58,199 nt of DNA from CAYPEZ01 sp964622275 (lineage in GTDB: Bacteria > Patescibacteriota > Minisyncoccia > Phycocordibacterales > UBA6899): contig CAZUMX010000002.1 in the NCBI GenBank assembly GCA_964622275.1, forward strand, positions 1-58,199, in the 5' to 3' direction. Position 1 is the first letter of the stretch; each line of letters begins with the position of its first letter. A program made the position numbers and the translations under genes. Of this stretch, positions 35,928 through 42,935 are shown one piece after another. Under the pieces are notes generated by a model, which was not told where the DNA came from, did not search any database, and was given only the letters and a program-made list of their open reading frames with translations.

Positions 35928-36458
35928 ATGTTTGTTCAGCCATCTGATGTGGTTTCTTCGCTTAATCTCATTCCAGGGTCCATGGTTGCGGATTTTGGGT
36001 CGGGAACAGGGGCGTATACGCTTGCAGCCGCAAAAGCCCTCGGAGCTTCTGGGAGAGTCTATGGTATTGATGTGCAAAAGACTCTTCTTGCTCGACTGAA
36101 GTCTACCGCAACAAGTGAGGGGCTCAGTAATGTCGATGTGATTTGGGGTGATTGCGAAAAGATTGGAGGCACAACCCTTCGAGATCAGTCGATGGACCTC
36201 GCTATTGTCGCGAACATTCTTTTTCAAGCCCCAGACAAGCAGGCGCTTCTCAAAGAAGCCAAGCGTGTGCTGCGACCAGGAGGGCGAGGGAAAATGCTGC
36301 TTATTGATTGGGCGGGATCATTTAAAAACCTGGGGCCAACGCGCGACCATGTGATCACAGAAATCGAAGCACGAAAGCTCGCCGAGGGCATGGGGTTTAT
36401 TTTTGAACGCACGGTTCCTGCAGGATCGCACCATTATGGACTACTCTTTCACACCTAA
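35928..36458 (+). CDS. Class I SAM-dependent methyltransferase
   Basis: 176 residues covering little more than the methyltransferase core. Motif I is VADFGSGTGAYTLAAAKALG, motif II is RVYGIDVQKTLL, motif III is VDVIWGDCEKIGG, and RVLRPGGRGKMLLIDW follows. It resembles the Methyltransf_31/UbiE-like groups. The ending (FIFERTVPAGSHHYGLLFHT) is typical of small stand-alone enzymes; the substrate is unknown. It heads a run of same-direction genes leading to the pilin array, with the next gene 3 bp away. Confidence 0.88.
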   Translation: MFVQPSDVVSSLNLIPGSMVADFGSGTGAYTLAAAKALGASGRVYGIDVQKTLLARLKSTATSEGLSNVDVIWGDCEKIGGTTLRDQSMDLAIVANILFQAPDKQALLKEAKRVLRPGGRGKMLLIDWAGSFKNLGPTRDHVITEIEARKLAEGMGFIFERTVPAGSHHYGLLFHT

Positions 36459-36461
36459 CCT

Positions 36462-37790
36462 ATGAGCGTCGAAAAGAAAAAAATGAAGCCGTTTCAGCTT
36501 GCGATTTTTATCATCGCTATTGTCATTGCTGTCGTTGCTGTTGGAGTCTTTTCAAAATCAGATCGTTCACAACAAAAGCAGGGGAGTGGTGAGGTGAATT
36601 ATGGTGCAGTAAGCGTTTGGGGGACGGTCCCAAATAATCAAGAGGTGGCGAAGATTTTTAAGGAATTTAATTCTACATATACCGATCAGGTTTTTGCTTC
36701 CTACGTATATGTTCCGCCTGAGGATTTAGAGCAAAAATTACTCGAAGCACTCAGTAATGAGCAGGGGCCAGATGTACTTATTTTGCCGCTCGAATGGCTT
36801 CAAAAAAACATTCTCCGTATTGTTCCTATTGGCTATGATCCGCAAAAAGGAGGAATCAGCCAGAGAGAATTCAAAGACACGTTTACTCAAGCAGGAGAAG
36901 TATTTCTCTATCCTGAAGGCATTATGGCCCTCCCACTTGCGATTGATCCGTTGGTGATGTATTGGAATCGTGATCTGTTCTCAAATGCAGGAATTGTCAC
37001 CCCGCCAACTACATGGAAAGAAGTCCTCACGCTCACAAAAACGCTCACAAAGAAAAAAAATCTCGATATTACTCAAGGTGCGATAGCTCTTGGTGAATAT
37101 GAAAACGTGGTTCACGCAAAAGATATTTTGTCGCTGATGTTTCTTCAAGTGGGAGTTCCCATCACACAGATAGGTTCTGGGGGAAAACTTTTGAGCACGC
37201 TGGGAACATATCCCGCTGTCGCTCAAGCCGTAAGATTTTATACAGATTTTTCAAATCCGCTGAAGAGTAGTTATTCTTGGAATCGTTCCCTCCCTTCATC
37301 GCAAGAAATGTTCTTGAGTGGAGATCTTGCGATGTACGTTGATTTTGCAAGTGTGAACAAGACACTCCTCACCAAAAATCCACGCCTCAATTTTGATCTC
37401 GCCCCAGTCCCACAAACAGAAGGGCAAGAAACTTTTGTGACATACGGCAAGATTCACGGAATTGCCGTGCTCAAAAGAGGAAAGAATACCCCTGGAGGTG
37501 TGGCCTTCTCAAAATTATTTGCAGGGAAGAAGTATGCTGATGTGTTTGCAAAAGCAGCGGGGCTAGCGCCAATGCGACGAGACCTTCTTTCTGTTCCTCA
37601 GTCGGACGCATTTACTTCCATTTTGTACAGCGCTTCGCTTCGAGCGAGAAGCTGGATTGACCCGCAACCCATTCAGACTGACTCAATTTTTGCGAGGATG
37701 ATTAACAGCGTTCTCTCTGGAGAAAATACACCTGATATTGCGGTGACCAAAGCCGATCTTGAAATTAATTCTCTCTTGCAACCTAAGTAA
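36462..37790 (+). CDS. Membrane-anchored extracellular solute-binding protein (SBP family 1)
   Basis: 442 residues. A transmembrane anchor at about 10-32 (LAIFIIAIVIAVVAVGVF) replaces a lipobox. The binding domain has family 1 features: VSVWGTVPNNQEVAKIFKEFN, LEQKLLEALSNEQGPDVLILP, ALPLAIDPLVMYWNRDLFSNAGIVTPPTTWKE. Usual ligands are sugars or other small organics, passed to an ABC permease. No permease is adjacent; instead pilin-like genes follow directly (8 bp), so it may belong to the surface apparatus or DNA/nutrient uptake. That link is inference from position only. Confidence 0.88.
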   Translation: MSVEKKKMKPFQLAIFIIAIVIAVVAVGVFSKSDRSQQKQGSGEVNYGAVSVWGTVPNNQEVAKIFKEFNSTYTDQVFASYVYVPPEDLEQKLLEALSNEQGPDVLILPLEWLQKNILRIVPIGYDPQKGGISQREFKDTFTQAGEVFLYPEGIMALPLAIDPLVMYWNRDLFSNAGIVTPPTTWKEVLTLTKTLTKKKNLDITQGAIALGEYENVVHAKDILSLMFLQVGVPITQIGSGGKLLSTLGTYPAVAQAVRFYTDFSNPLKSSYSWNRSLPSSQEMFLSGDLAMYVDFASVNKTLLTKNPRLNFDLAPVPQTEGQETFVTYGKIHGIAVLKRGKNTPGGVAFSKLFAGKKYADVFAKAAGLAPMRRDLLSVPQSDAFTSILYSASLRARSWIDPQPIQTDSIFARMINSVLSGENTPDIAVTKADLEINSLLQPK

Positions 37791-37797
37791 TGTCTCT

Positions 37798-38214
37798 ATG
37801 AGGTCTTTGATGAAATCTTCAGTTGTATTTCTCGCACTGTTCGCAGTCAGTATGCTTCCTCTTGTCGCATTTGGACAGGGACTTGTTCCGTGTGATGGAA
37901 CTCGGGTAAACCCTTGTACCTTTGAGATGTTTATTACGCTAATCCAGAATGTTCTCAAGTATCTGATTTACACCATTGCAACCCCAATTGCGGCTATTAT
38001 GTTTGCTTATGCGGGCTATCTATACATGACAGCTGGTGATGAAATGGGGAATATCAAGAAAGCTCATGATATCTTTATCTCAGTGTTGTGGGGATTTGGT
38101 GTGATGCTTATTGCGTGGGCATTAGTATGGTTCATTATTACGTTCTTCACTGGTGATAATAGTGAATACAATCTGCTCCAAGCTCCGAATGCAGCGGCAC
38201 AAGCTCAACCATAA
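37798..38214 (+). CDS. T4SS-pilin/VirB2-like membrane protein 1
   Basis: About 138 residues. A signal peptide (MKSSVVFLALFAVSMLPLVAFGQ) is followed by a short region with two Cys (VPCDGTRVNPCTF) and two transmembrane helices (YLIYTIATPIAAIMFAYAGYLYM and LWGFGVMLIAWALVWFIITFF). A polar turn lies between them (TAGDEMGNIKKAHDI). The AGYxYxTAGDE...KKAxxI pattern matches the T4SS_pilin group common in CPR genomes. An internal ATG at 37810 has a GAGGT Shine-Dalgarno-like sequence 5 nt upstream and gives a neater signal peptide, so it may be the true start. First of seven tandem relatives. Confidence 0.78.
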   Translation: MRSLMKSSVVFLALFAVSMLPLVAFGQGLVPCDGTRVNPCTFEMFITLIQNVLKYLIYTIATPIAAIMFAYAGYLYMTAGDEMGNIKKAHDIFISVLWGFGVMLIAWALVWFIITFFTGDNSEYNLLQAPNAAAQAQP

Positions 38215-38220
38215 AGACGT

Positions 38221-38586
38221 ATGTATACATTCATCGATTACTTCCGCATGTTCCGTCTGTTTTGGGTGAGTATGCTCATGTGTGTTGGTCGCATGGCAAT
38301 CGCTCAGGGAACATACCCGAACCCTCTTCAGAATATTGGTGTCACAACACTCCCACAGTTTTTTGCTAAAGTTCTCGATGGGTTTTCGCTCCTCCTGATG
38401 CCGCTCGTAGTGATCTTTATTATTTATGCAGGATATCTTTTTGTGACAGCACAAGGAGAGGAGAGTCGCATTCAAAAAGCACGTACCGCACTCTGGTGGA
38501 CAATTATAGGGACGGGGGTCATTATCGGAGCAAGACTCATGGCGAATATTTTGAGCGACACCCTCTCCCAGCTAAACCAAGTATGA
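38221..38586 (+). CDS. T4SS-pilin/VirB2-like membrane protein 2
   Basis: 121 residues. A signal-like N-terminus ends in VGRMAIAQG, followed by a mature part with two helices (LLLMPLVVIFIIYAGYLFV and LWWTIIGTGVIIGARLMANIL) and the loop TAQGEESRIQKARTA. It matches the same AGYxxVTAxGEE pattern as copies 1 and 3. It starts 6 bp after copy 1, and its TGA overlaps the next ATG (ATGA), implying translational coupling. Confidence 0.78.
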   Translation: MYTFIDYFRMFRLFWVSMLMCVGRMAIAQGTYPNPLQNIGVTTLPQFFAKVLDGFSLLLMPLVVIFIIYAGYLFVTAQGEESRIQKARTALWWTIIGTGVIIGARLMANILSDTLSQLNQV

Positions 38587-38930
38587 TCATGCGCATTCTT
38601 TCAAGTATTCTGGTGGCATCTGCTCCATTTGTGGCGTGGGCGCAAAATTACGATGGACCACGACTTGGAAATCCTGTCGCTCGCATTATGCAGCCAGGGA
38701 ATCTCATTGATCTCTTGATCACGATTATCCAATTCCTTGGTGGCCCCATTGTTGTCCTTGGAATTATTTATGCCGGATACAACCTCGTGACTGCTCAGGG
38801 AGAAGAGCGCAAGCTCGACACAGGGAAGAGGGCGCTCCTTTGGGTGATTGTGGGGGCGGCGATCATTCTTGGAGCGACGATTATCAAGAATATTGTCGGC
38901 AATACGTTTACAGACATTTTTGGCGCTTAA
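38583..38930 (+). CDS. T4SS-pilin/VirB2-like membrane protein 3
   Basis: 115 residues. Signal peptide MIMRILSSILVASAPFVAWAQ, then two helices (FLGGPIVVLGIIYAGYNLV and LLWVIVGAAIILGATIIKNIV) around TAQGEERKLDTGKRA. This is the most typical member of the array. The ATG at 38583 overlaps the stop of copy 2 in an ATGA junction, which decides the start against the longer upstream frame. Confidence 0.8.
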   Translation: MIMRILSSILVASAPFVAWAQNYDGPRLGNPVARIMQPGNLIDLLITIIQFLGGPIVVLGIIYAGYNLVTAQGEERKLDTGKRALLWVIVGAAIILGATIIKNIVGNTFTDIFGA

Positions 38931-38933
38931 CGA

Positions 38934-38939
38934 TATACT
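38934..38939 (+). promoter_or_regulatory. -10 box inside the pilin array
   Basis: TATACT with exactly 6 nt (GTATTT) before the ATG at 38946, suggesting a second, leaderless transcript for the second half of the array. Confidence 0.5.
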
Positions 38940-38945
38940 GTATTT

Positions 38946-39311
38946 ATGATGACTCGATTTCGGACTTTCTTCTACACTCTTTCTGCTCTAGTCGCCCCTC
39001 ACCTGGCTTTTGCGCAGGTTCCGCCAACTGATTTCAGAGGGGTTGTCGAGCTGGTATTAAAGTTTCTTCAATGGATCACCGCACTCGCATGGATGCTCCT
39101 TTTTATGTCTTTTGTCTATACGGTCATTAAATTTCTTCTAAATTTTGATGACGAACGAGCACGCGAGGAAGGGAAGCGTTCCATGGTCTTTTCGCTTGTT
39201 GCGACAGCAGCGGTCTTTATGGTGTGGGGGATTATTTCTTTCCTCACTCGATCTGTGTTTGGTCTTGGGGGATTTGGAATCCCTGTGTTAACTCCGCCTA
39301 CAAACCCATGA
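38946..39311 (+). CDS. T4SS-pilin-like membrane protein 4 (second subtype)
   Basis: 121 residues: signal peptide ending HLAFAQ, then a two-helix body. The loop differs from copies 1-3: KFLLNFDDERAREEGKRSMVFS, an acidic-basic segment that recurs in copies 5-7. The second helix has VFMVWGIISFLTRSVFG. Possibly a minor or assembly subunit of the same system. The stop overlaps the ATG of copy 5 (ATGA). Confidence 0.75.
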   Translation: MMTRFRTFFYTLSALVAPHLAFAQVPPTDFRGVVELVLKFLQWITALAWMLLFMSFVYTVIKFLLNFDDERAREEGKRSMVFSLVATAAVFMVWGIISFLTRSVFGLGGFGIPVLTPPTNP

Positions 39312-39676
39312 TACATCGAACTCTCATTCTTGCTGTTCTGTTACTGATCGCTTTTCCTGCTTTTGCTCAGGCTCCTACTGATGTTTTTGGACTTCTCTCT
39401 CTTGTGATGCGGTGGGTAAGCAGTATTTTCCCCGTCCTCATTGGATGTATCGTTGTTGTTATTTTTTGGAACCTTTCGCAATTTGTGCTCCACGCAGACG
39501 ACGAAAGAGAACGATCAAAATACAAGCAGTTTATGATTTGGAGCGTGGTTGGCATGTTCCTTATTTTGTCATTTTGGGGAATTGTCTACGCTATTACAAA
39601 TTCATTTTTCGGATCGACGGGGAACCCTCTCCTCGAGAATCCAAGATATATGGATAAAAATGGCCGTATTTTCTAA
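39308..39676 (+). CDS. T4SS-pilin-like membrane protein 5 (second subtype)
   Basis: 122 residues: signal peptide MIHRTLILAVLLLIAFPAFAQ, helix FPVLIGCIVVVIFWNLSQFVL, loop HADDERERSKYKQFMIWS, helix VGMFLILSFWGIVYAITNSFFG. The loop and the SFWGI segment align by eye with copies 4 and 7. The start is fixed by the ATGA overlap with copy 4. The C-terminus (RYMDKNGRIF) is longer and polar. Confidence 0.75.
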   Translation: MIHRTLILAVLLLIAFPAFAQAPTDVFGLLSLVMRWVSSIFPVLIGCIVVVIFWNLSQFVLHADDERERSKYKQFMIWSVVGMFLILSFWGIVYAITNSFFGSTGNPLLENPRYMDKNGRIF

Positions 39677-39692
39677 TCAATCAAATATCTTT

Positions 39693-40031
39693 ATGACGAG
39701 ATTCTTCTTAATAATTTTAACCCTATTCGTTCCTGTTACCGTCTTTGCTCAGACACAAATACCACCACGACTCATCACGTTGATGGGGAATATCTACAAT
39801 GTGATCCTCAACCCAATCATCGCACTTCTTTTCGGTCTTTCATTTGCGTACTTTATCTGGGGTGTGGTCAAGTTTGTTTGGTATGGTGAAGAAGAGTCTA
39901 TGAGGAGCGAAGGGAAAAGGTCCATTGTTTGGGGCATAATAGGGATGTTTATCATGTTTAGTGTTTTTGGGATATTACGCCTGATTATTGGCACTATTGG
40001 GGAAAATCCGAGTGTTTTGTCTGGTGTCTAA
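39693..40031 (+). CDS. T4SS-pilin-like membrane protein 6 (second subtype)
   Basis: 112 residues: signal peptide MTRFFLIILTLFVPVTVFAQ, then helices NPIIALLFGLSFAYFIWGVV and IIGMFIMFSVFGILRLIIG around KFVWYGEEESMRSEGKRS. An in-frame ATG at 39660 would add 11 residues and spoil the signal-peptide start, so 39693 is preferred. A hairpin follows at 40042. Confidence 0.75.
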   Translation: MTRFFLIILTLFVPVTVFAQTQIPPRLITLMGNIYNVILNPIIALLFGLSFAYFIWGVVKFVWYGEEESMRSEGKRSIVWGIIGMFIMFSVFGILRLIIGTIGENPSVLSGV

Positions 40032-40041
40032 AAAATAGAAA

Positions 40042-40063
40042 TATGGCTCTATAAAGCCATATA
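40042..40063. terminator. Hairpin at the end of the six-gene pilin block
   Basis: ATATGGCT-CTATAA-AGCCATAT, 10 bp after the stop at 40031. It shares its stem core with 31421-31456. No strong U-run. Confidence 0.5.
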
Positions 40064-40098
40064 ATCAATTTTCCATCTTTTCTTTGTGTGGATAACCC

Positions 40099-40128
40099 TT
40101 GCTTTATAAAAGAGAACAAGGATAGAAT
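40099..40128 (+). promoter_or_regulatory. Promoter of the seventh pilin-like gene
   Basis: TTGCTT (40099-40104), 18-bp spacer, TAGAAT (40123-40128). The ~95-nt leader contains a small hairpin (AGACGGG-TAT-CCTGTCT, about 40153-40170) and a T-rich stretch. Confidence 0.6.
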
Positions 40129-40230
40129 AGATAGGTACATTAACATAAGGTCGATAGACGGGTATCCTGTCTTTTAGGCATTATATTACAACATATTATT
40201 AATATTTTTTTTGGGAAATCTTCATTTTGT

Positions 40231-40602
40231 ATGAAAAAAATCCTTACCGGTGCTCTTCTTGCCGCAGCAGTTCTTCCTATCGTTGCTTCGGCTCAGTTTA
40301 CTGATTTTGACACAGCCCTCTCTACGGTTGTTCGTTGGATTCAGCGTATTATTCCATTTATCCTTCTTCTTGCGACCCTCTATTTCTTCTGGGGTCTCAC
40401 CAAGTTTATCCTCAATGCAGGAAACGAGGAGGCACAGGGTCAGGCAAAGCAGATCATGATCTGGGGTGTCGTGGCAGTTTTCGTGATGGTATCATTCTGG
40501 GGTCTCGTCGGGTTCCTCTCACAGACCTTCCGTCTCGATAACAACACGGTGAATGTTGTGAACGCGCCAACAGGAATTGGAAACGTGGTTCCAACAATCT
40601 AA
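40231..40602 (+). CDS. T4SS-pilin-like membrane protein 7 (probably separately expressed)
   Basis: 123 residues. A textbook signal peptide (MKKILTGALLAAAVLPIVASAQ) precedes two helices (IIPFILLLATLYFFWGLTKFIL and IWGVVAVFVMVSFWGLVGFLSQTF) around NAGNEEAQGQAKQIM. The C-terminal tail is Asn/Val/Thr-rich (NNTVNVVNAPTGIGNVVPTI). Unlike copies 1-6 it has its own promoter, a ~95-nt leader and a strong terminator, as expected for an abundant major subunit; this is inference. The VirB2-like assignment is from topology and motif, not from a search. Confidence 0.8.
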   Translation: MKKILTGALLAAAVLPIVASAQFTDFDTALSTVVRWIQRIIPFILLLATLYFFWGLTKFILNAGNEEAQGQAKQIMIWGVVAVFVMVSFWGLVGFLSQTFRLDNNTVNVVNAPTGIGNVVPTI

Positions 40603-40626
40603 ATCATCTAATGATGTAAACGAAAG

Positions 40627-40647
40627 ACCGCCTTAGGGCGGTTTTTT
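40627..40647 (+). terminator. Intrinsic terminator of the seventh pilin-like gene
   Basis: ACCGCC-TTAG-GGCGGT followed by a run of Ts. Confidence 0.9.
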
Positions 40648-40662
40648 GTTTAAGAAAATAAA

Positions 40663-40698
40663 AATCCCGCTATAGTCATCCTTGACCATAGCGGGATT
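40663..40698 (-). terminator. Intrinsic terminator of the 41510 gene
   Basis: 16-bp stem with one mismatch (40663-40678 and 40683-40698), loop TCCT, and a U-run on the minus strand. Confidence 0.85.
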
Positions 40699-40730
40699 CA
40701 CAAACCGCTTCCCAATCTCTTTATGTGAAA

Positions 40731-41510
40731 TTATGTGAAAAAGAGGAAGGCAGTAAAGAACATGCTTCCGATTCCTGAGACCCACAGAACATGGGCGAAG
40801 CCTTTGGAGAAGGTCCCCAGCTTCTTCGCGTTGGACACTGTCCACCAATTCGCAACGAATGGGATGAAGAGAAGCATGTACACCAGATTTCGATAATCGG
40901 TGTAGTTTCTCATCCCTTCTAACTCAATGTTGTGGTAGATCCATCGCGTTGCCGTATAAGCCAGCATTGCGAAGATCGTGAACAACCCAACAACATAGAA
41001 GGTCCAGAACAAGAGCCATACGCTGCTATTCTTTTCCCACCAGGGCTTTTCTTCATCCTTTGCCTTCTGTGACTTCGTGTCTTTTTCTTCTTTGTCTTTT
41101 GTACCACTCTCCTTGGTTTTGCTAGGGTTTTCCTTGCGCTTTCGCAGAAGGTAGAATGCCCCAACCCCAATGAGAAGAAGTGGTCCCAGAACAGAAAGGG
41201 AGACCATCATGTTCTGGGACAGAGCAGATAGGCTGTCCCCGATGCTTAAGGTAAGCATCAGATAAACCCCTCCGATCAGTGTCGGCAGGATCACATAAAA
41301 GGGCCAGGATCCTCCCTGAGACCGTCGAGGGGTTTTCACAGTGCTTTTCTTTTCCTCTGTGCCACCAGTGGAAGCAGGGGTTTTTTGAAACCTCTGCTTT
41401 ACACTGGTGATGCTCCACCTCAGGATCCACCAAAGAAGAAAGAAAGGGAATGTGACGCATTTCCATATCCACCACAACCCTCTCTTTATTCCTTCAAACC
41501 ATTTTTTCAT
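40731..41510 (-). CDS. Multi-pass membrane protein, unknown, paired with the SPFH-like protein
   Basis: About 259 residues with about six hydrophobic segments: WWIWKCVTFPFFLLWWILRW at the N-terminus, WPFYVILPTLIGGVYLMLTL, VLGPLLLIGVGAFYLL, then after a Lys/Glu-rich loop (KTKESGTKDKEEKD) VWLLFWTFYVVGLFTIFAMLA, NLVYMLLFIPFVANWW and FAHVLWVSGIGSMFF. No family recognised. The ATG at 41510 lies one base from the TAA of the SPFH-like gene and has GGAGAG 4 nt upstream, so the longer frame to 41585 is rejected and coupling is likely. Codons are G/C-ending like its partner. Confidence 0.8.
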   Translation of the reverse strand: MKKWFEGIKRGLWWIWKCVTFPFFLLWWILRWSITSVKQRFQKTPASTGGTEEKKSTVKTPRRSQGGSWPFYVILPTLIGGVYLMLTLSIGDSLSALSQNMMVSLSVLGPLLLIGVGAFYLLRKRKENPSKTKESGTKDKEEKDTKSQKAKDEEKPWWEKNSSVWLLFWTFYVVGLFTIFAMLAYTATRWIYHNIELEGMRNYTDYRNLVYMLLFIPFVANWWTVSNAKKLGTFSKGFAHVLWVSGIGSMFFTAFLFFT

Positions 41511-41511
41511 T

Positions 41512-42741
41512 TTACTCTCCGATGTCTTTCTTTGGTGAGGTTCCAGAGATCGGGATTGCAGTGAGGGGAGGCTGTCCTCCCTCACTCAGCACCAAAGTGC
41601 TCCCGTCGAAGCCTTCAATGGCCTTCCTCTTCTCACGTGCGCTCAAGAGTCGTGCGGTGTCCTCGCTTCCGAGACCACCAGACGCCCTCATCTGACGCAT
41701 GCCATCATTGAGCACTGTGAGCTCACGCTCCTCGATGGCCACATCTCCTTGTGCCTTGAGTCGGGCAATCCGAAGATCGACTTCTGCGACCTTCTCCCTT
41801 CGCTCTGCGGCTTCTAGTGCTGCCAGTCCTGCCACACGTTCCTCAGCCTTCTTGCGGAACAAGTCTTTGAACTTGCCCCCAAGATCGAGGTCAGTGAGAA
41901 TGAACTGCACATAATCGAAACCGAACAGTTCACGGGTCCCCTTGTTTTCTCCCCTAGGCTCGTCAATCATTGCCAGCTGATCAGCCAAGAAGCTCTTACC
42001 GGTCGTTCCGAGGAACTGGTCGGCGATGCCTCCCTGGATGATTTCACGAGCGCCTTCTTCGGCCTTCTTTTTCGAGAGGCTGAGTTCGTCTCCGCTTATC
42101 TCGAAGAGTACCTTCCAGACATCCTTGATCTGAAGAAGGAAAGACCCACGTCCTTCCATAGGAACGCCTTCGTCTGCAGGGACTTCTTGTCCCCCGATGA
42201 AGACCTTCCCAGCACGCGCCGTCTCTGCTTCAGAGAAGCTGAACGGGCGTTCCTGCTGTGCGAGGACAAAATGATCGGTTATGTCCTTTGGACGCTCTGC
42301 TGTCGCTTTCCACTCGTCTTTCTCACGGGTAATTTCCCGTAAGTAAAGTTCCGTGGTTGGGGATAGGGTATCTAGTACGGTTCTTCCGACGAACACATAC
42401 CCTGTGACGTAGTAGAGCCAAGCTTCTAAGATATACATCCAAAAGCTCAGACTCCCTCCGTTCGCAGATTCTCCAGGCTCACGAGGGCTGGCAATCCAGC
42501 TCGCTCTGTCACCAAGGTCATTTCCAGCGAACTTGTACCCTGGGCCAGCATGGAGCCGGTTGGGAACACCAGCTTTCATCGTCAGCTTGCCGTGTCCCGG
42601 TTCGACTTTCGTCACCCAGTAGGATTTGTCCTTCCGGGGCTTCGGGTTCTTCTGGTCGTTCGACCGAAACCGAACGATGAGAAGAGGGCCACCCCAGAAG
42701 ATTCCTGCTCCGATGAGAACAGAGAAAAAAAGAATAAACAT
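41512..42741 (-). CDS. SPFH/band-7-like membrane protein
   Basis: 409 residues. An N-terminal hydrophobic segment (about 1-24, LFFSVLIGAGIFWGGPLLIVRF) anchors it. The following region (VEPGHGKLTMKAGVPNRLHAGPGYKF...) is like the start of an SPFH domain. A second hydrophobic segment is near about 95-110. Residues ~270-350 form a long Ala/Glu/Arg-rich helix (KKAEERVAGLAALEAAERREKVAEVDLRIARLKAQGDVAIEE), as in flotillin/prohibitin-type proteins. Such proteins assemble membrane rafts or cages around partners. It has a consensus promoter, a good Shine-Dalgarno (AGGAG, 7 nt) and a coupled membrane partner. The SPFH call is by resemblance only. Confidence 0.68.
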   Translation of the reverse strand: MFILFFSVLIGAGIFWGGPLLIVRFRSNDQKNPKPRKDKSYWVTKVEPGHGKLTMKAGVPNRLHAGPGYKFAGNDLGDRASWIASPREPGESANGGSLSFWMYILEAWLYYVTGYVFVGRTVLDTLSPTTELYLREITREKDEWKATAERPKDITDHFVLAQQERPFSFSEAETARAGKVFIGGQEVPADEGVPMEGRGSFLLQIKDVWKVLFEISGDELSLSKKKAEEGAREIIQGGIADQFLGTTGKSFLADQLAMIDEPRGENKGTRELFGFDYVQFILTDLDLGGKFKDLFRKKAEERVAGLAALEAAERREKVAEVDLRIARLKAQGDVAIEERELTVLNDGMRQMRASGGLGSEDTARLLSAREKRKAIEGFDGSTLVLSEGGQPPLTAIPISGTSPKKDIGE

Positions 42742-42833
42742 GACAACGCTCCTATTTCTGTTGATTCAGTTTTTGATTTTCAAAAGGGTAGAGGCGAAAT
42801 GCCCCAGAAATCCCGGACTTTCGTCTGAGAGAT

Positions 42834-42861
42834 ATTATACACAAAAATACACATTTGTCAA
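42834..42861 (-). promoter_or_regulatory. Consensus promoter of the SPFH-like operon
   Basis: On the minus strand TTGACA (42856-42861), 16-bp spacer, TATAAT (42834-42839): perfect in both hexamers. A second TTGACA lies a little further upstream. Confidence 0.88.
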
Positions 42862-42935
42862 TGTTTTTGATAGTTTGTCAAATGGCCTTGTTGAGCCGCT
42901 TTTTTGACACAGTAGGATAGAGAAATACGCATTTT

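Noticed and set aside
38583..39311. TGA recoded as an amino acid (Gracilibacteria-type code)
   Set aside because: TGA ends several genes at ATGA overlaps and reading through it gives no meaningful extension.
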